In this document: piece after piece, positions 1-7,979 of the stretch
Numbering within the stretch: the first letter of the stretch is position 1
Layout of the letters: the number at the start of each line of letters is the position of its first letter
Assembly (NCBI GenBank): GCA_943704415.1
Contig: CALSCO010001509.1
Span: 1-11,704, forward strand
Direction of reading: 5' to 3'
DNA length: 11,704 nt
DNA from: Parvularia atlantis
Taxonomy: Eukaryota > Opisthokonta > Rotosphaerida
Program-made: the position numbers and the translations under genes
The notes under the pieces: model-generated
What the model saw: only the letters and a program-made list of their open reading frames with translations
Database searches by the model: none
Told to the model about the DNA's origin: nothing

Positions 1-9
1 CGCCCCGAG

Positions 10-3000
10 ATGACGGACAGCAAGTTCTTCGGCTCGTCCAAGAAGGGTGCGCGGGCGGCCGAGCAGGACGAAGGAGAGGGTGGCCGCTCACGCGTGCGCC
101 GCGCCCCAGGCGAGCTGTACGAGCTCAAGAACGACCTCAACAGCGTCGACAAGGACAAGATCAAGGACGCGGTCAAGAAGACGATCGCGAGCATGACCGT
201 CGGCAAGGACGTGAGGTGCGCGGCGAGTGTCGGCGCCTTTCCCCGCTGCGCGCTCGCTCACGGCCCACACGCACCGCCAGCCCGCTCCTGGCCGATGTGC
301 TCAAGAACATGCAGACGGAGGACCTGAGCCTGAAGAAGCTCATCTACCTCTACCTGATGAACTACGCCAAGACGAACCCGGAGCTGGCCATCCTCGCCGT
401 CAACACGTTCGTCAAGGTGCGCGCCTCTGTACCGCGCACCTCGTGGCCCTTTGCCCAACGGCGCGTGCTGCGCGCCCGCGCGTAGGACTGTGACGACCCC
501 AACCCGCTCATCCGCGCGCTCGCCATCCGCACGATGGGCTGCATCCGCGTCGACAAGATCATCGACTACCTGTGCCTGCCCCTGGGCAAGTGCATCAAGG
601 ACCCGGACCCGTACGTGCGCAAGACGGCCGTCATCGGCATCGCCAAGCTGTTTGACCTCAACCCGGGCCTGTGCGAGTCCAACGGGTTCCTGGAGGAGCT
701 GGCCAACATGCTCAACGACTCGAACCCGATGGTGCGGCGCGCGCGGGCGAATTGCGCGCCCGGCGAGTGCACGCTCACCCATTCGTGCGTGCGCGCGCGC
801 GAACAGGTCGTGTCAAACGCCGTTGCGGCCATGGCCGAGATCAACGAGGAGATGGGCCAGAACATCATTACGATGTCGGTGCAGCTGCTGAACCAGCTGC
901 TCGCGGCGATGAACGAGTGCAACGAGTGGGGCCAGATCTTCATCCTCGACTGGCTCGCAAAGTACCGCCCCACGTCGAGCCGCGAGGTGCGCCGCCGCCA
1001 GCGCCGCCCGGCCGGCCGGCCGCCACACTCACGCCCCCGGCACCGTGCTGCGCAGGCCCAGCAGATCAGCGAACGCGTGCTCACGCGCCTCAACCACGCC
1101 AACGCCGCTGTCGTGCTCACGGCGGTCAAGGTCCTGCTCAAGCTGGTCAACTTCATGGACAACAAGGACCAGATCGCGACCGTGTACCAGAAGATCGCCG
1201 CGCCGCTGGGTGCGAGCGCGCGTGCGCTTGTGTTCGCCGAGGCCCGCCGCGCTCACGCCACTGTGCTGCGCAGTCACGCAGCTGTCGGAGGAGCCCGAGA
1301 TCGCCTACGTGGCCCTGCGCAACATCGACCTCGTGCTGCGCAAGGTACCCAACATCATGTCGCAGGACATGCGCGTCTTCTTCTGCAAGTACAACGACCC
1401 GCCGTACGTCAAGCTCGAGAAGCTCGAGATCATCGTGCGCCTTGCGTCCGAGAAGAACCTCGACGCGGTCCTGTCGGAGCTGAAGGAGTGCGTCTGCGCT
1501 CGTTGTCGCACGCGCCGCGCGCTCACGCCGCTAGCCGCGTCCCGCGCGCAGGTACGCCACCGAGGCCGACGTCGACTTTGTGCGCCGCGCCGTGTCGGCC
1601 ATCGGCCGCATCGCGATCAAGCTCGGTGCGTGTTTGCCGCGTGCCAGGCTCTCGCGCACAGCTGACGCCCCCCGCCCAGACCGCGTCGCCGAGCGCTGCA
1701 TCTCGGCGCTGCTCGACCTGATCAAGACGAAGGTCAACTACGTCGTGCAGGAGGCGATCGTGGTGATCAAGGTGCGTGCACGGTTACGTTGTAGCGCCTA
1801 GCTGATCGGCCCGGCGCGCAGGACATCTTTCGCAAGTACCCGAACCAGTACGAGTCGCTTATCCCGGCGCTGGCCGAGAACATCGAGAGCCTGGACGAGT
1901 CGAGCGCGAAGGCGTCGATGGTGTGGATCGTGGGTGAGTACGGCGAGCGCATCGACAACGCGGGCGAGCTGCTCGAGACGCTGATGGAGAACTTTGAGGA
2001 GGACGCAGTCGAGGTGCGTCGGCGTTGCCCGTGCACGCGCTCGCCCTTGCTCACAGCAGAGAGCGCACAGGTCCAGCTGCAGCTGCTCACGGCCACCGTC
2101 AAGCTCTTCCTCAAAAAGCCCGCCGCGGCGCAGGCGCTCGTGCAGAAGGTGCTGCAGATGGCCACGAGCGGCAGCGACAACCCGGATCTGCGCGACCGCG
2201 GCTTCATCTACTGGCGCCTGCTGTCGACCGACCCGGCCGCGGCCAAGGTGCGTGGCGGCGGCGGCGCTAGCTGTGCGCGTGACGCGGCGGCGCGCGGCAG
2301 GCCGTCGTGCTGGCCGAGAAGCCGCCGATCTCGGGCAACTCGGACGACAACATCAGCGGCTCGCTGCTGGACGAGCTGCTCGACAACCTGACGACGGCAC
2401 GACGCGCCGCATTCGCCACAACATCGGTGCTGACGCGCCGCGGGCACAGATCGCCTCGGTCTACCACAAGCCCGCGGCCACGTTTATCAACTCGACCGGC
2501 AAGATGGCGCCGCTCTCGGTCAAGTCGCTGCAGCAGGCCTCGCAAGGCAACGACGAGGAGGACAACGTGAACGACGAGAGCCTCATGCCCGACAGCCAGC
2601 CGGACGTGATGTCGCCCGGTGCGCGTGCTGCCTGCCTCCCGGCACCGTGCAGCCTGCAGGCTCACGCCGCGCGTGTTTGGAAACAGCCGCCCAGTCGGCC
2701 TCGGGCGGCATGGGTGACCTGCTCGACTTGGACCTGGCTATGCCGTCGTCGGCCGGCGCGGGCCCCGCCACGGGAGCAGCCAAGACTAGCGGCGGTGTCG
2801 ACGATCTGCTCGACCTGTTCGGCGGCGGCCCGACGCCCGCCGCGGCGCCCGCGGCAGCGTCGCCGGGCGGTGCTGCGTGCGTCGTTCGTTTTGTGCGGCT
2901 GCGCCCCGCTCACGCGCGCACACAGCCCATCCGCGCAGCGCGTGACGCTCCTGACCAAGGAGCAGGGCCTCGGCCTCGAGATCACGGCGGTATTTGCGCG

Positions 3001-3912
3001 GCGCAACGCGTCGGTCTCCTTTGACCTGCAGCTGCGCAACTACACACCGCAGCCGATGAGCGACTTTGGCGTGCAGTTCAACAAGAACAGGTGTGCGCAC
3101 GTGCCGGGCGCGGACCTCTCGTCGCTCAATGTCCGCCGTCAACAGCTTTGCGCTCGCGCCCGCTGCGCCGATGCAGCTCTCTGCGCCGCTTATGCCGAAC
3201 CAGACGGGTGCGCACGCGCAACAGCGCCACAGCGGCGACGACCGCCGGCGGCGCTCATGCGCACACGCACGCGCAGTCGACTACCCGCTGCAGCTGAGCA
3301 CGACCGGCCAGCGCGTCAAGACCGACCCGCTCAACCTGTTGCAGATCGCGTTCAAGAACAACGTGCAGGTGTTCTACACGCAGGTCCGCCTGCCCCTGCA
3401 CGTGCTCTTCACCGAGGACGGGCGAGTGGACCAGCAGGGCTGGATGCAGTTCTGGCAGGAGGTGCACGCGTGCGTGCGTGCGCTGCGGTGGGGAGCTGAC
3501 GGGCGGGCGCAGCACGCGGCCGTCGAGCACAAGCAGGCGCTGCAGAACCTGAACCCGCGCAGTCTGCTCACGGTGCAGACGCGCCTGCCCGCGGCCAACG
3601 TCTTCGTCATTGGCAGCCGCCAGGCCAACGGCGTGGTGCGTCGCAACGCGCGTCACGGTCGCAGCTCACGATGTGAGCGCGCGCAGGACACGCTGTTCAC
3701 ATCGGTCAAGGTCGGCGGCACGTTTGTGGTCCTGCTGGAGATCAACATCGTCACGGCCCAGGTGCGCACACGTGCTCGCCCTGTGCGGGGCTTGACCCCT
3801 TGCGCGTGCGTACGCGTGCGAACAGAACGCATTGTACATTAGCGGCCGCAGCAACGTGCCCGAGCTTATCCCGCTCGTGATCGAGGGTGTGGACGCGCTC
3901 GTGCGCGCGTGA
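10..3912 (+). CDS. AP1B1/AP2B1: Beta-adaptin, large subunit of AP-1/AP-2 clathrin adaptor complex
   Basis: Large beta subunit of the heterotetrameric clathrin adaptor, which links cargo membranes to clathrin at the plasma membrane or trans-Golgi. The 919-residue model starts MTDSKFF, like animal beta-adaptins, and its length fits the family. An alpha-solenoid trunk (about 1-590) includes [17 protein letters not shown] and [17 protein letters not shown] Gly/Ala/Ser hinge follows with a clathrin box LLDLD (636-640) and a second DLLDLF (664-669). The C-terminal appendage (about 690-919) includes [14 protein letters not shown] and FWQE. Exons: 10-46, 110-215, 281-416, 486-731, 807-986, 1056-1209, 1274-1487, 1552-1625, 1680-1771, 1822-2013, 2071-2247, 2301-2396, 2450-2618, 2687-2876, 2926-3090, 3146-3207, 3277-3461, 3513-3635, 3687-3761, 3826-3912 (2760 nt, in frame, TGA stop). 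Intron 12 is GC-AG. The 2877-2925 boundary is the least certain. AP-1 and AP-2 beta cannot be told apart here, and many protists share one subunit. Only 9 nt of upstream sequence is visible. Confidence 0.95.
2397..2449 (+). other. GC-AG spliceosomal intron in beta-adaptin
   Basis: The conserved stretch ...[11 protein letters not shown] joins IASVYHKP... with no gap relative to animal beta-adaptins only if 2397-2449 is removed. The interval begins GCACGA, contains a GCTGACG branch-like motif, and ends GGGCACAG. The only GT dinucleotide inside (2427-2428) would leave a 23-nt intron. Its 53-nt length matches its neighbours. Confidence 0.75.
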
Positions 3913-3967
3913 GAGGCGCCTCCGCGTTGTGTCGGGCGGTTGCAGTGCGTCTGGCGGTGACGGTGCA

Positions 3968-4009
3968 GTGTGTGTGTGTGTGTGTGAGTGTGTGTGTGTG
4001 CGCGTGTGC
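3968..4009. repeat. TG/CA microsatellite in convergent intergenic gap
   Basis: A nearly pure TG dinucleotide run with one A interruption at 3987 and a short CGCG at 4001-4004. It lies in the 133-bp gap between the stop codons of the convergent beta-adaptin and transporter genes. It would therefore be UG-rich in a beta-adaptin 3' UTR and CA-rich in a transporter 3' UTR. I see no gene or clear polyadenylation signal in this gap. Confidence 0.95.
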
Positions 4010-4045
4010 AAGAACACATCTACAAAGGGGCGTCTGTCGCCGACG

Positions 4046-6028
4046 TCATGAGCCCATCTGCAGCAGCCGGTCACGCGCCGGCGGCTTGGGCTGCGGCAAG
4101 AAGAAGAGCAGCACGGCCATGACGACGCTGAGGATGCCGAGGACGTAGAGCATGGGCGTGTACGAACCGGCGAGCTCGCGCACGACGCCAAAAAGCGACG
4201 GGCCTGCCGCGCCAAATGCGTGAGCCGCGCGCTGCGGCACAGCGCACACGTGCGCACCCACGCCGACACCAAACGTGACGATGGCGCCGTTGACGGCGCT
4301 GATGAAGCCGAGGTGCACCCGCCCGAAGAGCTGCGCAAAGATCGTGTTGTTGCCGATCATGTAGAAGGCGTCTGGGCGGCGGCGTGAGCGAGTTGCGAGC
4401 ATGAGCACGCACGCACGCGCACCCATCACGCCAAAGAGCACGCCAAAGAGCACGGCCAGGTACCGGTTGGAGAGGACAAGCAGGAGGGCGACGCTGACGG
4501 CGAGCAGGACGAGCGCGAGCGACATTACCCGCGCGCGGCGCGTGGCCCGATCAAAGGCGATGCCGGCGGGGATCATGCCCACGGCCGAGCTGACGGCGAC
4601 GGGCACAAAGACGTAGTGCACCGTGTCCAGCGGCAGGCCGTTGTCGACGAAGATCGACTCGTAGTGGAAGTTGAAGCCCGACCACACGAGCATGCACACG
4701 AAGCTCGAGAGCGACACGACCCAGAACACGGGCGTGCGCAGCGCGTCCTTCCAGTGCCAGTGCACCTCTTCCGTCTCTGTTGCCGCCGCTGCTGCTCCGT
4801 CGGCCTTGCCTGCGCTCGTCACGCCGCCGGCTGCTGCTGCAAGCGCTGTCTGCTGGTGCTCGGCATCATCGCCGTTGGTGGCCGTGAGGCGCTGCGTGGC
4901 GTCAGCGTTGGCGTCGGCGTCGGCGTCAGTGTTGGCGTCGGCATCGGTGTCGTCCGAGGTGAGCGCGGTCGAACTGTCGTCGGCGAGCTTGAGATGCGAC
5001 GTCGAGATGGCCATGCTGCTGCCGGGAGACGTCGCACCGTCCGGGTAGCGGTTGTAGCTCTCGGGGTGGTTGAGCACCATCTGCGAGTCTTGCGCGTGTC
5101 AGGCGTGCGCGGTGAGCGGACGAGCGTGCGCACCGTCGCGATCAGCGACTGCGCGACCAGGATGAGCACGGCCTCGGCGTACAGCGCGCCGCGCCAGCCA
5201 AAGGCCGCGTCGAGCGCGGTCTGGAAAGACGGGAAGGCACTGCGAAAAAAGGAGGCCCGGCGCGTGCGTCAGTGCGTTCGCCCGGGGCATCGGCGGCGCG
5301 GCGCACATGCTCAGCCCGGCGACGACGTTCATGACGCCGAGGGCCTTGCCGCGGTACTTGACCCACCAGACTGCGCGCCACAGTGTCCGTGAGGCCGACA
5401 GCACCGCCACAGCCGGGGGGGCGCACGCACTGTTGACGAGCGTGTTGGAGACGAGCTGGGCGACGGCCATGGCCAGGCGGAGGACGAAGAAGGCGAAGGC
5501 CATGCTGACGGCGCTCTGGACGCTCCCGAGCCAGACGAGCGAGAGGACGTAGGGCACGATGGCAGCCGCGATGACACGGCGCAGGCCGAAGCGGTCGACC
5601 GCGCGCCCGACGAGCGGCAGGAGCAGCGCCGAGCCCAGCAGCGCCGCCGTCCAGCAGATCGACACGACCGAGCGCGAGATTTCGAGGCTCTCCATCAGCG
5701 CCTTGGTGAAGAAGCCGACGCCGTACGTCGCGCCCACGGCCGAGAGGAAGAACGTGAGGCTGGCGAGGCCCACGGCGAGCACGCCGTAGTGCATGCGCGG
5801 GTGCGCAGCCTCGGCCAGGCGCAGGATCCAGGGCTCGCGCGCGCCGCCGCTTCCGGTGCGCCGCGGGCGCAGGAACGGCGCGCGCGGCCGGGCGGGCGGG
5901 GCGCCGCCGCGGGCCTCGCCGTTGTCGCCCGCGCTCAGCGGCACGAGCTTGATCCCGTCCGCGTCGAACCCGTCCTCGTCGACCTCGCGCGCGTCGTCGC
6001 CATCCGCGAGGCGCGTCCACGTGGTCAT
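4046..6028 (-). CDS. Major facilitator superfamily transporter, monocarboxylate-porter-like
   Basis: Predicted 12-TM secondary transporter of 565 residues; the substrate cannot be assigned. Hydrophobic segments (approximate residues): TM1 80-107, TM2 121-144, TM3 152-170, TM4 173-199, TM5 210-232, TM6 238-258, then TM7-TM12 from residue 373 to near the C-terminus. DRFGLRR between TM2 and TM3 is the MFS loop motif. A cytosolic loop of about 110 residues (257-370) between TM6 and TM7 fits the SLC16/monocarboxylate porter layout and carries an acidic Asp-Ala/Asn repeat. Exons (minus): 6028-5431, 5370-5307, 5239-5134, 5080-4423, 4371-4258, 4203-4046, with five GTGCG...CAG introns of 51-67 nt. I chose the ATG at 6028 because the further upstream in-frame codon at 6043 is GTG. 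Only 40 bp separate this ATG from the stop of the MICU-like gene upstream. It could be another MFS subfamily. Confidence 0.85.
4900..4952 (-). repeat. In-frame Asp-Ala/Asn-Ala coding repeat
   Basis: A degenerate 6-nt unit (GTCGGC or GTTGGC on the + strand, i.e. GCCGAC or GCCAAC on the coding strand). It encodes alternating Asp-Ala, Asn-Ala and Thr-Asp-Ala pairs at about residues 301-317 of the transporter. It sits in the predicted cytosolic loop between TM6 and TM7, so length variation there would not disturb the membrane core. Confidence 0.85.
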
Positions 6029-6068
6029 GACGTCGTGTGGCACAGACCTGAACCTGTTTCGCTCTCAC

Positions 6069-7724
6069 TCACGCATCGGACCAGCACGTCGCGAGGCGCT
6101 CCATCAGCCGCGCCACGCCGAGGTCGCGCGGCGCATCGAGACCGCGCCCGGAGCGCCCCCGGAGCACCTCGAGGAACTCGGCGTCGTCCAGTGTGCCGTC
6201 GCCGTTCGAGTCGAAGACGTGGAAGAGCGTGTCGACGACGATGTCTGGCAGTTCCACGGCCGCCGCGGCTGCGTGGTCGGCCCGGTGCGCAGTGAGTGGC
6301 ACGCACGACAGATGCGCCTGTGCGCACGCGCACGCACCGCGCACAGCGCGCTTCAGATCCGCCTTGGTGAAGCCGCCGCCCGTGCCGCCGCCACCGCCGG
6401 CCTGGCCGTACAGGCGGATGGCGTAGTGGACGCTCTCGAGGTGGTTGACGACCGTGTCGAGCAGCGCAAACTGTTCAAACGTCACGCGCGCTGCAGCGTC
6501 GCCACTCGTCAGCGCCCGCGCAAGCCCTGCGTCTCGCGGCTCGCACCGTCCGCGTTTGGCAGCGTCTCGATGCGCTTGGCAAACGCCGACAGCTCGAGCC
6601 TGCGCGCGCAGCATCAGCTGCCGCACCTGTGCGCACGTGCGCTCGCTCACCGGTTGGCGTACGACACGACGCAGCGCGCAAAGTCCTGCAGCGCCACACG
6701 TCAGCGCGTCCATCAAAGACGTAAAGCGCGCGCACCCTCGCCGCGATCGTCTGCGCGGCGTCGGTCGGGTTGCGGAAGAACTCGAGCCGCAGCACCTCGG
6801 TGTGCAGGCGGCGCAGGAACGCGGCAAAGTCGTCAAAGCTGCACCTGCGAGCGCGCGCCGGGAGTGGCTCAGCGTGCGCAGGCGGGCGGTCGGCCGGGCG
6901 GGCGGGCGGCGCACAGGTCCTTGCCGTCCTTGCCAAAGAGCAGGGCGAGCAGGCCCTCGCCGCGCTGCAGCCGGCGCGTGCCCTCGCGCGTGCCCATGCG
7001 CTGCTTGACCGAGGCGTTGACCGTGTCCATGATCTTGTAAAACTCGGCCAGGTCGATCACGCCGTTGCCGTCCTCGTCAAACATCTGGAAGGCGACGCGG
7101 AACTGGCTCTCGGGCGTGGCCAAGAGCACGAGGAAGAGGATGTACTCCTGATACGAGATGAGCCCGTCGCCGTTCGTGTCGGCGAGGCCTGGGCACGCGC
7201 GTGCGACCGGAGCGTGAGCGGCGTGGCGGCGAGCGCACGCACGCGCCGGGCCACGCAACGGAAGAACTCGAGCGACGACGCGCAGTGCTGCTCGATGCGC
7301 CGCCGCAGCACGCGCTGCGCCTCAGCGCCGTCGCCGTTGCCCGGCTGGTACCTGTCCCGCGCGGGTCAGGTGGGCGTGTGTGCGCGGCAGCGGCGCACCG
7401 CAGGGTCGACAGCACAAAGTCGACCGGGTGCATGTACAGCTCGCCCTGGCGCTTGACCGACGCAAAGTAGTTGAACACCTTCTGCGGGTGGCTGTACAGG
7501 CGCAGCCGGTTCTCGTAGTGCCCGACGTACTCGCGGCGCCAGCGCGCGTAGGACAACGACGACACCGACGCTTGCGGCGCGGCCTGCGCGACGGCCTCGA
7601 CCGCCTCGGCCGCGTGCACGGGCCGCGCGCCGCCGGGGTGCGGCTCGACGCCGGCGGCCCACGCGACGCCCCGGGCCGCGCACACGGCCACGCCCGCGAG
7701 CACGGCCGCGCGCGGTGTGTACAT
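6069..7724 (-). CDS. MICU1: MICU1-like mitochondrial calcium uptake EF-hand protein
   Basis: MICU proteins sit in the mitochondrial intermembrane space and gate the calcium uniporter MCU. The 413-residue model carries the family's YENRLRLYSHPQKVFNYFASVK segment (about 70-91, seen here as YENRLRLYS and NYFASVK) and the C-terminal RGL...P.DLG..RLM block. It has three complete EF-hand loops: D143-E154 (DTNGDGLISYQE), D177-E188 (DEDGNGVIDLAE) and D366-E377 (DSNGDGTLDDAE). A Gly-rich insert (QAGGGGGTGGG) lies near 326-336. Exons (minus): 7724-7399, 7351-7260, 7188-6915, 6844-6736, 6685-6651, 6599-6547, 6490-6338, 6268-6069. The second intron is ambiguous: a GTTGCG donor (7259) gives FFRLADTNG, while a GTGCGC donor (7238) adds seven residues; both keep frame. 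The N-terminus is Ala-rich with few Arg and is not a textbook presequence. The stop lies 40 bp before the transporter ATG. Confidence 0.87.
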
Positions 7725-7820
7725 CCGCGTGTTGTTTGGCGGCGCAATGTCGCGTCCGTGAGTGTTTCCGGGCCCGGTCGGCCGGTGACGTGCCGCAGCG
7801 CAGCCGTCTGAGCGTGAGAG
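7725..7820. promoter_or_regulatory. Short region between MICU-like gene and permuted tRNA gene
   Basis: This 96-bp gap must hold the 5' flank and probably the promoter of the MICU-like gene (leftward) and the leader of the tRNA gene (rightward). It includes a GC-rich inverted-repeat stretch (GGGCCCGGTCGGCC, around 7768-7782) and GGTGACGTGCC. I see no TATA-like element. The assignment as a shared regulatory region rests on gene orientation alone. Confidence 0.4.
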
Positions 7821-7915
7821 ATCTGTTGGAGCAATCCGCGCAGGTTCGATCCCTGCTGGCACCGCGAAATCGCACCCGGGTGTCATGGCCGAGTGGTTAT
7901 GGCGACAGACTTGAA
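7821..7915 (+). tRNA. trnS-UGA: Circularly permuted tRNA-Ser(UGA) gene
   Basis: The 3' half precedes the 5' half. The 3' half (7821-7864) holds A38, anticodon-stem strand TCTGT (7822-7826), variable arm GGA-GCAA-TCC (7828-7837), T arm GCAGG-TTCGATC-CCTGC (7840-7856), acceptor strand TGGCACC (7857-7863) and discriminator G (7864). Fourteen intervening nt follow (7865-7878). The 5' half (7879-7915) holds acceptor strand GGTGTCA (7879-7885), TG, D arm GCC-GAGTGGTTAT-GGC (7888-7903), stem ACAGA (7905-7909) and loop CTTGAA (7910-7915), with anticodon TGA at 7912-7914. All stems pair: acceptor 7/7 with one G-U, D 3/3, anticodon 5/5, T 5/5. The long variable arm and G73 fit serine, and the sequence closely resembles yeast tRNA-Ser(UGA). 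The break at 37/38 is the usual tRNA intron site. The mature form is 81 nt and CCA is not encoded. No ordinary partner half lies on either side. Confidence 0.94.
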
Positions 7916-7934
7916 TGCCCACTTTCCCCCCCTC

Positions 7935-7945
7935 TTTTTTTTTTT
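7935..7945 (+). terminator. RNA polymerase III-type T-run terminator
   Basis: An uninterrupted run of 11 T on the + strand starts 20 nt after the last base of the permuted tRNA 5' half. This is the expected position and form of a Pol III terminator and supports transcription of both halves as one rightward unit. The longer C/T-rich tract (7921-7953) also lies just upstream of the glycosyltransferase ATG and may serve that gene's promoter. Confidence 0.8.
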
Positions 7946-7979
7946 CTTCTTTGTGCTGCGCGCCGACTCGGTGCGGCGC

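Noticed and set aside
2870-2938. Alternative intron with donor GTGCTG at 2870 and acceptor at 2938
   Set aside because: It puts the appendage in the wrong frame. The 2877-2925 model (GTGCGT donor, ACACAG acceptor) keeps frame and joins to SAQRVTLL.
1994-3499. Rightward open frame of 501 codons across the beta-adaptin hinge region
   Set aside because: It crosses several beta-adaptin introns, reading partly in another frame; only the spliced frame gives conserved adaptin sequence.
3838-3852. TAGCGGCCGCAG shared with 11211-11222 as a possible regulatory repeat
   Set aside because: One copy is inside the last coding exon of beta-adaptin, and a GGCCGC core is expected by chance at this GC content.
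6029-6043. A five-codon longer transporter N-terminus starting at 6043
   Set aside because: The codon at 6043 is GTG; the first ATG in frame, with a good context, is at 6028.
7725-7915. Upstream in-frame extension of the MICU-like protein through the tRNA region
   Set aside because: The open frame there is antisense to the permuted tRNA, and the extra residues (including MTPGCDFAVPAG) match nothing in the MICU family.
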